64,000 nucleotides of DNA from Anoplopoma fimbria (GCF_027596085.1 NC_072459.1:21033055-21097054); one strand, 5' to 3'. Shown: positions 1 through 12,024, counted from the first letter of the stretch. The notes: generated by a model not told the origin, from the letters alone. Made by a program: numbers and translations.

Positions 1-1000
1 ATGACATCCAATTATAATAAATCGGAAGTTACACTACTGTACTGTTTTTAATTCAAAAAGGGGGCTTTGTTCTGTAATAAAAACAATTCCTTAATTGGTA
101 TGGTAAAGTTACTACTGAATTTCTGTTCAGGATGACCCCGACTATGTCCACGTCAAATTTCATGTAATCTTACTGTAAAGTTTTTGAGAAAATTAAAGAA
201 AAACTAAGCTCAAATGGAATTCAGATTCATAATTTCCTCATGATTTAACCTTGATTACAGTTACATCAAAATGTCACTTATTTCTTGTTCAGGATGACCC
301 ATGCTATACCCACATCAAATTTAATGTAATATTGCTGTACAGTTGTGGAGAAAATTAAGGGAAAGTCACCTTAAATGAGGAAATAAAATCCATAATTTGC
401 TCATATTTTAATTGCACGATACAATACAAAGTCAAGAAGTTTTTATCGATGTAAGGGATCAAGATTTTCCCATTGTTCATAGGAAGAAAAGGTGATGGTG
501 GTGAGTTAATGTAGAACTCTAAATGTATCATTAAGTTCATTAATTTTGCCATTAAAAGATTATCTTGTTACTGCTTTACAGTGGCTATTTAGACTAAGAT
601 TTAACTCAAATGCTAGTAAAATTATTCCTAAAATATAACATGTGTACATACTACATTTTGGGTTCCAACAGTTTAAATATGAAGACATTTTGAATATCAT
701 AATGTCATTTAAGGTGACTTTCCCTTTAATGAACCCCCAAAACGGTACAGTCACAAAATCCCATGAAATTAAACATGGGCATTGGAGCGGTCATTGCGAC
801 CAAATAATCTATTGAAAAAGGATTATAACCTTTTAAGATTTTGTTTTAATTTTAGTTCAAATATGAAGAAATAATGAATACAACTGTGTAATTTCAGCTG
901 ATTTCCCTTTAATCTTCTCAAAAACTGTGCTGTAAAATCACCTGAATTGGACAAATGATTGCTTAAATGTAGGTCTATCTCCCTGCTTTTGGGGCTTTGA
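1..1000. repeat. Dispersed direct and inverted repeat complex, no gene seen
   Basis: Two related units stand in direct order near 128-212 and 287-375 (ttcaggatgacc ... acatcaaatttaatgtaat). Inverted relatives lie at about 690-735 and 895-960. The best pair is a perfect 22-bp inverted repeat, 357-378 against 705-726. This looks like an old foldback or miniature element that was duplicated locally. No exon is recognisable. Confidence 0.6.
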
Positions 1001-1379
1001 CCCTTGACAGCGTGCAGACTCGAAAACAGGAATGATTTCATACACAACCAGTCTGTGTTAAATGTGCCACAGTGTGTTTGTCTTGCTAACGAACTGACAA
1101 TCCACATAAACAAGCTTCATGTTATTATTTCTGACTACATCCCCCATGTACACAAACATGCTAATATGTTATCAATCTTAGTCATAATGTAGATGTCTGC
1201 TTTTACTATCAGCTAGCTAGTGAGCCTACCATTGCTTATATGTTTTATGTTATATGTACAATTCATAGTATACGATAACACCCACACAGTCACAGTATAA
1301 TAGTTTGCAGTGTAAAAAAACGTGCTGGCAAAGCAGGCTCTTTACAAGTTCAACAACTGCCTGCTTGCTAAGTAGCAAC

Positions 1380-1670
1380 CAGGCTAACCTTAGCTACCGC
1401 TAGCTAACGTACCTCGTTTCAACACCCGGACCGGAGGAAAGTCGAGGAGAATTATATTCCCTGGGTATCTATCAATGCGGCCGCTACTCCGGACACAGCA
1501 TGACCAAACACCAGTTTGTTCCCGACTCTCAATGCCGTTTCATTACTGTGACAATGCTACACAGGCTTTTCAGCTAGCCAAAGCTCTCCCTGCTTAGCTT
1601 CAGCTGGATGTTTTCTTCCTGTTTGTGGCTGCAAGCGAATGACGTCACGCAGCGTTTCCTTCCGTGTATG
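1380..1670 (-). promoter_or_regulatory. CpG-richer block with a CRE site; possible promoter and 5' exon of a leftward gene
   Basis: In an AT-rich neighbourhood this stretch carries many CpGs, a NotI-type GCGGCCGC at about 1477 and a full palindromic TGACGTCA at about 1639. On the minus strand a good donor (GAG followed by GTACGTTAGC) sits near 1412, which would end a noncoding first exon of a gene leaving the window to the left. No coding exon is visible, so this is inference from composition and motifs. Confidence 0.35.
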
Positions 1671-1697
1671 AACAAATGTCTCAATAAAGTTATTGAA

Positions 1698-1717
1698 AAA
1701 AAAAAAAAAAAAAAAAG
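1698..1717 (+). repeat. Poly(A) run
   Basis: An uninterrupted run of about 19 A residues after gttattga. It could be a retroposon tail or simple slippage; no source copy is recognised. Confidence 0.7.
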
Positions 1718-2596
1718 TCGGTCGGTATTAAACATAATAACGCTTTATCGCCATCTACTGGGCTGAAATGTGGATTTATTACTAAATAGCCAAAGAATCT
1801 ACTCATTTGTCTTATTTCCTCATGCTGTGCTGCAACCAGTGGTAGCATACATAATACTCAAATCCTTTTTCTTGAGTTAAAGTAGCAATAATACAGTGCA
1901 GAAAGGCTGTTACAAGTAAAATATAATTACATTTAAAAAAATGTAGGCCTAATAGCATCAAAATATAGTCTACTTGAAGTGCCAAAAGAAAAAGTAGCCT
2001 TTATTATGCCAAATGGCCTATTTGAAATTAGTATATAGTATATAACGACATGATTATTAGTGGTGACCAATTAATATGTAAGTCTCACTAATGTTGTAGG
2101 TGGTAAAAGGCAGAGCTAATTTTAACAAATTTAGATACCTACAGGTAGCTTTATCTATAATAAGACATGATAATTTATTAGATGATTTTTATTGATATTA
2201 TTAAAATGAATCTGCAAGGTATTCCAAAGCTGTCAAATAAACTTAGTGGAGTAAAACATGTACTTCTGAATTGTAGTGTAGTAGAAGTACACAGTGGCAC
2301 AAAATGGAAATACTAAGGCCTACTCGAGTAAATGTACTCATTCAACCACTAGCTGCCAATCACTGATTCCATCCGTCACAGCACAATAGACAAATATCTG
2401 AGGTATGAAAAATGTCACACCCATCACACCTGCTGTTCACCTCCCATGTTAACTTTAACATGAACTTTTAACAACTTAAGGATCTCCTCCAGACATGTTT
2501 AAGACATGACACTTACTACTCAAAATACTTATTTATTTATAAAAGTATAGTATGTTTTTGTTGCTATGTTCAACTATGATGGCTACATGACATTGA

Positions 2597-2660
2597 TATT
2601 AATATATAATATATAATATATAATATATAATATATAATATATAATATATAATATATAATA
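2597..2660 (+). repeat. (ATATAAT)n microsatellite
   Basis: About eight tandem copies of a 7-bp unit, with clean periodicity. Confidence 0.95.
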
Positions 2661-3629
2661 TGAACATTATATTTAAAAAAATATATAGATCTTCCTCTGG
2701 AGTCATTCATAAGTAAATGTAAGACAATTCATTTCATTAATGGCACACATGTTTTACTGTGGGTCATTTTTACAGACCCGAACCTCTTCTATCCTTCAGT
2801 AAATACAAAGGAATGTCTTAAGGCGACACATATTTTGTTTTCAGGCTTAAGTTTGGCTATTGTGTTTTTACTTGAAAATATTACTTTAAATTTAGGCGGG
2901 AAAACCATGTAACTGTGGCTCATTAGAGATATTTTTCATCACATATGACCTCAAATCAACTTCCTTTATCACATATTCACACCATCTGTTTGCCTTCTCA
3001 CCGCTTCTGTGAACGCTGCAGGTAAAAATAGCCTCTGTTGATCATCTGCATGCTCTAGTTCTAGAGGTGAGTGTGCTTTGAAAAGTTGAATTGACAAATA
3101 ATAATCATTAACAACCCTTCTAAAGTTAATATTGAGCTTGCATGGAAAATTTAAGCACTTAAATTATCAAATTTTTTCACGCAGACACACGCAAAAATAT
3201 GTAGCTACACAACGTTAGCATTTAAAAAAGAATTAGGTGCAGGATTGAACATTTATTTCTCTTTTTTTCATATTATTGGAAATATGATGCATTTTTTTGT
3301 AAATACAAAACACAAAAAGACACCAGCCATTAAATGGACTATCCAACTCATATTATACTTGCTTGTATTGTTAATGGTTGGTGCCTAACAGATTTACTAT
3401 ATATCAGGTCAATTGCTTAATCCTTACAGAAAATATACTGCAAATGTTATCATTTGGAAACGTTTTACTTCCATAATATCTTCCAAAGAGTTCTTCCAAA
3501 TACATCTACTGTCAGGTTCATTGCGTTTTACATGTAACCCTCACATGGGACCTGACAGAAAATGTATTTTCAAAAAGACTTCACACTCCCAAACACTAAA
3601 TAGCAGAACACACTCTAAATATCACACAG

Positions 3630-3700
3630 CAGGGGCGGATCCAGACGTTGTAAGCATTCGGGACTCAGCCCGAACCTAGTTGGGGGGGCTGTCCTTTTTG
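3630..3700 (+). mobile_element. Transposon fragment with CAGGGGCGGA terminus, + orientation
   Basis: GCAGGGGCGGATCCAGAC and the following about 50 bases match, in inverted orientation, the segment at 10962-11012. CAGGGGCGGA-like termini are common on hAT-type elements. Only one end is clear, so the class is tentative. Confidence 0.45.
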
Positions 3701-4214
3701 TCACCTATTTGCGGGAGCTTCATGAACTCATTTTTGCAAAAAAGATTGAGCTAATACAACGCCTTAAATCTAAACATCTTTCTGAAAAAACATGATAGTT
3801 GCCAAGGACAGAATCATCAAACAGTCTACATTCTAAATTGTATCCTGTTGTTGTCAAACTGTATTTATCATTCTGAATCCATAGCCCAACCAATGATGAG
3901 AATGACTCAAACTTAAAAAAAATCTAAAGTTGTTTGATGTTACTATTTTTAAATTACATAACATACCTAAGTCGGCTAGGACTTAATCGTTAACAGAATT
4001 AAAAATCTTGAAACCTATTTTTGGTACACAGTCGGACAACAATTGTTGCAGACTATCTTACAATATATACAGGGACTGGGTTTGCTTGATCTTGAATAAC
4101 ATTTTACTTTAAAGCCAAAGATGGTTATTCATGTCACAATGAACACAGGATATGGGTTTTATACTGGATGTATTTTCCACCTTTTCACCAAGAATCACCT
4201 CGACAGCAGTAGAA

Positions 4215-4525
4215 GGATAATGTATTCTCCTGCAATGCTGGAGTAATATTTTACCCAGGATTCCACAGCAAAAAGGCAGCACATGAAACACAGGCTTGCC
4301 AACTCACAGTTAGGTAAACTGCCAGGAATAGGGAACCTGCTGTCGTGTGTCCAGGGGTGCAGGTGTTTTGTGCGTATCTGACTCCCACAGCAGGGCAGAG
4401 AGCCTTTACAGGATCCCTTAGCGTGCAGTATAACTATTACATGATAAAAGTCCATGTGTCATGAAATCATTATATAGAATGATATATTTTAAATGTACAC
4501 ATTAATCTGACCTCTTTGGCCCAGG
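4215..4525 (+). repeat. Duplicated upstream flank of dnase1 copy 1
   Basis: This block directly upstream of exon 1 is nearly identical over long runs to 11716-12024 upstream of copy 2, for example around 4318-4400 against 11818-11900. It ends in the same ctttggcccag acceptor before the ATG. Such similarity outside exons marks one end of the segmental duplication. Whether it is promoter or intron sequence cannot be told: the acceptor implies that transcription starts further upstream. Confidence 0.8.
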
Positions 4526-7500
4526 ATGCGTTGGGCATGTGCGTTGGGTCTCTTGGCGGCCCTGCTGCATCTGTCTACCTCTCTGCTGCTGGGAGCCTTC
4601 AACATCAAGTCTTTTGGAGAGAAGAAGGCCTCCGACCCGGTTGTCATGGGCTACATCAGCGAGGTCAGGAACTGTATTTTTTATTTTTTTTCACGCATCC
4701 AATATTCCTTTTTTCTAACACTGTATCTCATCACAAACACAATATGAAGACGATGTATTTTGAACGGTGCTTCCATTGTAATAAGTTGTTAGTACGTTAG
4801 AAACATAAGCATGTCGTTAGATTTAGTTAGAATACTGTATTGTTCAGAGGCTTTTGGAGATTAAAGGGGCACTCCAGTAATTATATATCTTTTCAAATCC
4901 ATAAAGTTTGGGGAATCACAAGAGGAAGATTGAAAAAAATAAACATTTCTTCATTTCCCATAATCCTTTTGGACTGTCCGAGCCCGAGCTCATATGACCC
5001 TGATGAATCTATATATCTATGACATCATAGGGGTTATTGTCCCCTCCAGAGACTATCCAGACAATATACAGCATACTTGTATCAAACGAAACTAAACAGA
5101 CCACTTTTATAATAAGACAGCACTGCTGCAAGAACTCTAATCAGATATTTGTTGTTTTGTGTTTCTCAGATTGTTTGTCGCTATGACATCATTTTGATCC
5201 AGGAGGTCAGAGACCCGAGGCTGGTGGCGACCAACATACTCATGAATTATGTCAACAGGTTAGACTAACCATGCACCCTATATAGTGCTAATATTACTAC
5301 ACAAGGAATATGGTGACCTTATGGAGAAGTTAAGTTGGACGGCTGATAACATTATGATTTAAGATAAACAAAATGATGCTCTACTTCTGTGTGTTTGTGT
5401 GTGTATTCGCAGTCGTTGTCCTCAGTACGCTTACCATAAAGAGGTCAGCAATCCTCTGGGTCCCAGCACCTACAAGGAGAGATATCTCTTCCTCTACAGG
5501 TAAACAGAGAGAGGCAAAAACAACGGTTCTTCTGCGGGATTCCTCTGTTGAGACCCCACGTCAGTGATCAGAAACAGAACTATTTTCTCTTTTAAAGTTT
5601 TATCTACTTCAGATCTGCACAGTGTCTCCTTATTGTGAGGGATGACTGCACGAAAACTACGTGTGTAAAAGTAGCCATTCAACATTACAAATTAAAAGAC
5701 TCAACTACACGTTGAAGTCCTGCATTCAAAATCTAATACATAAGTATTAACAGCAAAATGTAAAGTATCACAAGTACATTGTAAGATTATTATTGTTAGC
5801 TGGTCTTAGTGGAGCCAATTTGAACTAATTTATATACTGTTGGGCAGTTTAATCTGCAAAAATGCACCATGTTATGATGTATGCAATATGTTTTGTGTGA
5901 AACCACATTCTGAAAAGTAACCTTAAGTAAAGTAAGTGAAATAAACCTTTATTGTAGAGATTTGCCTCTGAGATGAAGCAGGGTGGAAGTATTCAGTAAC
6001 AGAACATGGAAAAAAACTCAAGTACAAGTAACTCAAAGTTGTACATAGTCCGTAGTACATGTGCAATTTCTTAACAAAGGCACTTAAAGGGCGAGTTTGC
6101 AGGATTTAGTAGAGGACCCACTCTCTATGTAGCGATGAAAGACTCATTCTAAGCTAACATAACACTACAATTCTTAGTTTCTTGTGATTATACTCTGATG
6201 AAAACATACAACATTGCTGAAACCCTACACACTGTTCCTTTTAACAATCACCAAAGTGTAGTTTTGAATCCAAATTGTTTGCTAATGTTTTGTGAAATTA
6301 CAATGCATTTTTAAAAAAAAGCACATTATATGGAGTGTCACATAATTGCACAACATGCACAGAATACAATATAGCCCACCATTACATTTACTATATAAAT
6401 AGCCCACTGTAAAAAACACCAAACCCATCATCATTTCTGCAGAGAATACTGGTGGATACAGGATACATTTTGGTTAAGCTGTATTTAGTAATACAGTCTT
6501 TATTAAATTTGTTTGGCAAAAATAAAAAACATGACACATCCGCCCATGACCTTCATCCATTCACACATTCACGATCGGTCAAGCTGCTCCCTAGTGGTCA
6601 GCCGTAGAGGGCAAAGGACGATGATAAATTACTTCTGAAAATTCTCCAGTAATATCTGACCACTGAACTTTAAAGGCTTTTTGAAAACTACTTCAAAGGT
6701 AATGTTTTCACAGGCATTGACAGATGTGGTTAAGTACCATCTTTCCTTTGCAGGACGACGACGGTGTCCCTGGTCGGTTCCTACTACTACAACGACATCC
6801 AGCAGCTCTTCAGCCGTCCCCCCTTCATTGTCAAGTTCAATGACGGTAAGACAGTAAGAGTGCAGATAGTGATAACGCTTTCTCACTGTCGTACGCCAGT
6901 GATGTAGATGCCTCACTCGTTAGCCGACCAACTGAGAACTAAACACCAGACGTGTGTGAGAGATTCTGAGGTCTAGATCCATTGGTCACCAAGCCTATTT
7001 GGCTGACATAGTATTTATGTCAGCCAAATAGGGCTGGCAATTCTGTAGTGTTAAATTTAAAAGGCAGTAAGCTCACTTTATTGTTATATGACTCATGTCT
7101 ACCATATTCAAAACCCTCGAATTTTCCCTTGTCATCTCACACTTCCCTTTTCATTCACTCACACTTTCTCCCTCTTTCATAGCTGGGAGGAACATTGTTC
7201 TGATCCCCCAGCACACCAGTCCAAAAAGTGGCCAGACCTGGAAGGAAATCGATGCCCTCTATGACGTTGTGACTGATGCCAGAGCCCAATTTCAAACCAA
7301 TGTGAATGCTCCCCTCCAGAAAACACACGCAAAATCAATTCTTTAGTGAAAATGTGTAAAAAAAAAATAAAAAATAAATATATATATATATGAATATGAA
7401 ATGGGGGTGGTTGAAACTATTTCTGCTCTGCCTGCAGAACATCATGCTGCTGGGAGACTTCAACGCAGGCTGCTCTTACGTATCTCGCTCCGACTGGCAG

Positions 7501-9856
7501 AAGATCCGCCTCTTCACTGACAAGAAGTTCGACTGGCTGATCCCCGACTCCGCCGACACGACGGTGTCACACAGTAAATGCCCCTACGACAGGTGGACAA
7601 ACACACACACACACACACACTCATGCATAAACGCTTACATTGGCGGAGAATCTAAATTACAGTCCGCATTCTGTATTTACAGGATTGTGGTCACTGATGA
7701 CCTGATGAAGGAAGTGGTGAGTGGCAGTGCTGGCGTCTTCGATTACGAGTTGGCCTACGGTCTCACTCCTGTCCAGGTAAAAACAACTTTAGCTTTGTAT
7801 CTTCTCAATATAATTCACGTCTGTTGCAATTAACAAAAAGGCTGGGTTCATTAAGAATAGCTTAACACTTTTATGTTTTCACCATAGAAATAGATTAAGG
7901 AGTAGTACCGACATAGTACAAGGCTATGGCAGCGGGTCTTCCTGAAAGCAGAGGATGGCTCCCGGCCTTCGGTGTATGTTTGGTATGAATGTCATTTAGT
8001 CCTGAATGAGTAGTTATTAGTTAGTGAAAGGGGGAATGACATGTAGTGTTAAAGCGCTTTGAGTGGTTGGGAGACTAGAGAGCCGCAATACAAGTACAAA
8101 ATGACCTTCTATGCTGTCAACACATACGGGACTGTAGTTCTGTCCTTCACAATAAGATTTCACGTTTCAACAACTCCAAATTATGCAATAAAAGATCCTT
8201 AATTTCCATTTGAGTGTATACCAACACCTGATGGATGTTTTGTTAAACTCTTCTCATTTCAATCCCTTGCAAATCACCAGCTGATGCATGGCATTTAACA
8301 ATTATGCACACACATACTGTAAATGACAATTACTATCATAAAACACAGTGCAGAGTAAGAGTAATATTACAACTAAAAACACAAGTATTCATGATTTAAA
8401 GGCTACATTGTTAAAGCAAAAGACAAATGACTTGTGATGATGATTGAAAAGATTTATTTAAAATACAAATGAGACAAACACAAATTGAAAATTAAATAAA
8501 AAAATCAGGACACAAAAAACATTTAAAATCATCCAGCTCCTAGTCCCAGCCCACACACATGGTGTGATACCATGTGTGGCAGCTGTCACACTGGACCCAC
8601 GACACCAATCCCTCCGAACTCTCCGGAGGGTCAGGTTCCCTGCACCGGCCACACTCCCAAACTGTCAGCATCATCTCTTCAGGAGTGTGACCTATTTACA
8701 GAATTTTTTACCTTTTAAATACAAATTTTTATCAGGTCTTCATGTGTTGGCATACAAAGAAAGTTAACATTAAGTACACTACCAGTGGATGTCGGTCCAG
8801 CAGAAGAGGAGCTGGATGATGACGGTCTGGTCTCTGCAGGTTGGGAGGCTGCCACCACTCTCTCCCCCAAAATTTGAAAATGTTTGGTAGTGGCAGACTT
8901 CGTTTGAGTTCTCTCCTGATTTTGAGGCGGTTGTAGCTCAGTGGGTAGAACGTGTCGACCTCTAATCAGATGGTTGCCGATTACAAGGTGTAGATAGCCA
9001 AAGTAAACGAGTAAAAAGGAACAGTGTATTAATTGGCAGAAATAGGATATAATATTCATACCTATGTTTTTATTGGTGTATAATGAACTGAAACTAAGAA
9101 CGTTTATGTCGGTCACGTTGTCAGTCACTTTGCACCGCCGTGTTTCTACAGCAGCCCAGAACGTATAAACCGAACACTGTCTCTAGAGAGAGACTTTCAT
9201 GTTTTTGCATTAACTAATGGTAGCGATTGGCACTGAAACGCAGTATTAAATTGGAACAAGTGCTAAACTATTAAAGACAATAGTATTGATAAGTTCCAGC
9301 ATAACCGGTGCTTTTTATTAGTATGTTTTAATGTTTTGGTGTAGTTTAATATCACACTGCAGGGGTCATCTCTGCTTCCTCTGTCAGGGCTGATCTCCGT
9401 CAACTACAAACACACACACTCACACACACAAAAGTTAGCATACATAGCACAGAAACGGCGTAGGAAATATTTGAAGCAAAAAGCCAATACTTTATCAACA
9501 CATCTGTTTAACGATCATGAACATGTAAATGAAAGTTTTGAGCAGTTGCCAGGCAACCGGCAAACCAGCTGAGCAATTGTTCGGCTCCAGGCCCCAAATA
9601 ATGTGGCCAATTGTCTTTTTTTTCCCTCTTTTTTGGGGGATTGTTGACTATTTTTTTAAAACATACTCGCGCACATATGTACATGCTTGAAAATGGTCAA
9701 CAGTTTTGGTTGATGGGCTGAAACGCTCAAAAACCAGTACTGTATGTAGTCCATTTAGTGATGCAACAGGGGAAACCTACTAAAATGTTTTATCTCTATC
9801 TCTCTAAGGCAAAGGCTGTCAGCGACCATTTCCCTGTTGAGGTGGCACTGAAGTAA
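4526..9856 (+). CDS. dnase1: Deoxyribonuclease I-type endonuclease, tandem copy 1 (diverged)
   Basis: Secreted Ca/Mg-dependent endonuclease that cuts double-stranded DNA. Eight coding exons read from frame and splice sites: 4526-4663, 5170-5258, 5413-5499, 6754-6845, 7183-7301, 7438-7592, 7683-7776, 9809-9856 (822 nt, 273 aa). The start ATG follows a cag acceptor, so a noncoding first exon is likely. A signal peptide covers about residues 1-22, followed by GAFNIKSFG. Catalytic residues known from bovine DNase I are all present by motif: Asn26, Glu58 (IQEVRD), Glu97 (YKERY), His146 (PQHTSP), Asp182 (GDFNAG), Asp226 (YDR), Asp264-His265 (SDHFPVE). The structural disulphide pair (Cys187 and the Cys before YDR) is kept, but the small CxxC loop of exon 4 is gone and two extra cysteines occur (IVCRYD, SRCPQ). 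A poly(A) signal (AATAAA) lies near 9922. It is a paralog of the gene at 12025-17266. Confidence 0.9.
6084..6244 (+). mobile_element. TTAA-flanked miniature transposon in dnase1 copy 1 intron 3 (internally deleted)
   Basis: Starts TTAAAGGGCGAGTTTGCAGG and ends CACTGTTCCTTTTAA, with TTAA at both ends and short inverted termini. It is 161 bp, against 380-390 bp for relatives at 14029, 42545 and 54602. The same element sits in intron 3 of dnase1 copy 2, so the insertion is older than the gene duplication and this copy lost its centre later. Confidence 0.7.
6994..7032. repeat. Perfect short hairpin in dnase1 copy 1 intron 4
   Basis: 17-bp arms (6994-7010 and 7016-7032) around a 5-base loop. The matching intron of copy 2 (near 15103-15117) has only the right arm. 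Confidence 0.9.
7915..8110 (+). mobile_element. SINE remnant in dnase1 copy 1 intron 7
   Basis: The 3' part TTAAAGCGCTTTGAGTGGTTGGGAG ... ATACAAGTACAAAATGACC resembles the tail region of common fish tRNA-derived SINEs. The 5' head is eroded. Confidence 0.5.
8930..8995 (+). mobile_element. tRNA-derived SINE head
   Basis: GTTGTAGCTCAGTGGGTAGA is a pol III A box and GGTTGCCGATTAC a degenerate B box. The segment does not fold as a complete tRNA (no matching acceptor stem), so it is read as a SINE promoter fragment. Confidence 0.5.
9025..9215 (+). mobile_element. Fragment of the TTAA miniature transposon family in dnase1 copy 1 intron 7
   Basis: Shares the TAATATTCATA segment, the GTGTTTCTACAGCAGCCCAGAACG core and the CACTGTCTCTAGAGAGAG segment with 54650-54850. 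The termini are lost. Confidence 0.6.
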
Positions 9857-10487
9857 AAGCCACGACTACCGAGACCTTCATGGGGAATTTGAATAATGAT
9901 GACTTGAATTGACTAGACCAAAATAAACTAATTATTTCTGCATTCTATTATTATTGTTGTTGTCATTTTTTTCAATAGTTGATTCACCTTTATTGTATCA
10001 AGTATCAGCACAATTAAGTATCCAAAACATTGCAATAAAAACTGAAGCTATCTGCATATCGTGACGCCAGCGGTACTGGCAGTACGTCGGTCTCCTTCAA
10101 ACTGAAAGAGACACTCTGAGGATAATTTTTCAAGATAAAGTACAATGCTATAAATTAAAGTGACATCTTGATTTTAAGGGCTATATTTCATTCTTTGATC
10201 ATACAAATCAATCCTGAGAAGGATTGTAACAAATGGATCAAACTTCATCTGCTTTGACGTAAACTTCAAATGTTAGCATGTTCTGCTAAACAGCATACTT
10301 AATATTTTACAAAATGTGGTTTGATGGTAAATTTGAATGGATCTATGTTACTTGAAATAAAGTACTTAGAAATTTGGATAGAAAACATGTATATGTCACT
10401 GAATCATTGGTGTCAATCAAGGTTCCAGGTACATTTATTGTCACTGTGCAGCACAGGGTTGCGCAACAAAATGCAGTTGTAGTCCCT

Positions 10488-10605
10488 TTAGTCTTTGGTG
10501 ATGAAGTTGACAAAGTGTTGGATGTCGGCCTCTCTGTTGGACGTTAGCTTGTTGATGGAGGGCTTCCTAATCCTGGACTCATGCACTGGCGTGGCCTGTG
10601 AAGTG
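10488..10605 (-). pseudogene. Relic of the last eci1 exon
   Basis: Nearly base-for-base similar to the terminal coding exon of eci1 (18494-18620), including the conserved acceptor-side sequence around ctgtgaagtggacagatgaaca. The flank at 10423-10485 also matches the 3' side of eci1 at about 18160-18230. It lacks the stop-proximal codons, carries a small deletion and several substitutions, and has no other eci1 exon nearby. It is a by-product of the dnase1 tandem duplication, not a working gene. Confidence 0.85.
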
Positions 10606-10939
10606 GACAGATGAACAATTGTTCTCTAATTGTCTTCAACATTTTAAAACCATACAGAGAACAAATGCTGAGGATAACTTAATTTCACTCCTGCCACCTA
10701 AAAAAGGTAACAATGAGCTTATGTTACTCTTTTACATACATATGTAGGGAGAGATTTAGCGTAAAGAGCATTAATAGTCTTGAAAGCTATCTTTGTTATA
10801 CAGCTGGAGAACAATAAGATACAAAATTGTATGTGGGCTCTGCAGGGTGATTGTTTTCTTGGATTTTTAGGCCCTCGATTATCTCAAAAGGCTAGGAAAA
10901 TAATGCATATATGCAATGGGTGTTTTACAATCCCTCCCT

Positions 10940-11015
10940 GCGGATGATGCCCCTGGCCCCCCACTAGGTTTTGGACTGAGGCCAGAATGTTTACCACCTC
11001 TGGCTCCGCCCCTGC
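10940..11015 (-). mobile_element. Transposon fragment with CAGGGGCGGA terminus, - orientation
   Basis: Read on the minus strand from about 11012, it matches 3632-3690 with shared order: GGGGCGGA, a GGTGGTAA/CGTTGTAA position, CATTC, CTCAG, ACCTAGT and a G-run. It lies between the two dnase1 copies, close to the duplication junction. Confidence 0.45.
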
Positions 11016-11269
11016 TGTGGAGCCCTGCAAATGTAACCTAATGAAACAGCGCGAATCTAAATCAAATCCCAAGCCAAATGACACATAAAAAGCAGAAATT
11101 CTTTGAATATCTATTACCAGACAGCCACATTGTTTGTATTGTGAGATTGACCTACAAAACCCCGATCCGCATCCGCAACACACCTCCTCTCTTTGCCCCT
11201 CCCCTCCAGTCTGACCCGGTCACATGCACTTTACAGGTAAATAAAAATCCTCCCCAGAGACACTACCGA

Positions 11270-11379
11270 TGGTTCTGCTCAGTAGTTTTAGTGGAGCCTT
11301 CCAGGAGATTCAAACAAGCAAACCTCTGTTCTCTGCTTACAACAGGCCTTCTCCTTTTCCACACAACTCACAGAAGCAG
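11270..11379 (+). other. Possible noncoding first exon of dnase1 copy 2
   Basis: A moderately GC-rich stretch ends in AAGCAG followed by a good donor (gtaaat at 11380). About 640 bases downstream the coding exon of dnase1 copy 2 opens with an acceptor directly before its ATG, so an upstream noncoding exon is required; this is the best candidate I see. This is inference from splice motifs only, and its left edge is arbitrary. Confidence 0.3.
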
Positions 11380-11715
11380 GTAAATACGCACCTCAGACTC
11401 TTTTTTCATGCAAATTTTTGTACTTAGTACTCCAATACTATAAATCTGTTCATTGTTGCTGGGAATCAGAATTCTTGCAGACTATCCTACACTATGCACA
11501 GTAGCTGTAAAGCAGCATGACATGTTTCTTTAAAGGAGCTGATGCTACTTAACGTTACAGTAACACAGTAAACGGTTTTTACTCTGGCTGACCAAATGTA
11601 ACTTACGGTATGTGAAGGATCACCTCTACAAAAAGTCACCTTCCTCGAGCTGATGTCCGTATTTTACAACCTTTGCACTCGGAAAAACCTCCCCACCAGT
11701 GAATCTACAGTAAAA

Positions 11716-12024
11716 GATAATGTATTCTCCTGTATGCTGGAGTAATATTTTACCCAGGATTATTCTGCAAAAAAGCAGCACTTGGAACGCAGGGTTGCCA
11801 ACTCACAGTTAGATAAACTGCCAGGAATAGGGAACCTGCTGTCGTGTGTCCAGGGGTGCAGGTGTTTTGTGCGTCTCTGACTCCCACAGCAGGGCAGAGA
11901 GCCTTTACTGGCTCCCTTAGCGTGCAGTATAACTATTACATGATAAAAGTCCATGTGTCATAAAATCATTATATAGAATTGTGTATTTTAAATGTACACA
12001 TTAATCTGACCTCTTTGGCCCAGG
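11716..12024 (+). repeat. Duplicated upstream flank of dnase1 copy 2
   Basis: Counterpart of 4215-4525. The two blocks share the same order of motifs, the same acceptor site and only scattered substitutions and single-base indels. To the left of about 11700 the similarity to copy 1 stops being obvious, which places the duplication junction near there. Confidence 0.8.

Larger units (their letters stand above)
1720..4100. other. AT-rich intergenic stretch without a recognised gene
   Basis: Contains the ATATAAT microsatellite (2597-2660) and a CAGGGGCGGAT-type repeat end near 3632. Otherwise there are only short chance reading frames. No RNA gene or exon is recognised. Confidence 0.5.

Noticed and set aside
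8930..8995. tRNA gene
   Set aside because: A and B boxes are present but no complete cloverleaf with matching acceptor stem could be drawn; it fits a SINE head better.
8715..9128. 137-codon minus-strand reading frame
   Set aside because: It runs across a SINE head and a miniature-transposon fragment inside dnase1 copy 1 intron 7; not a gene.
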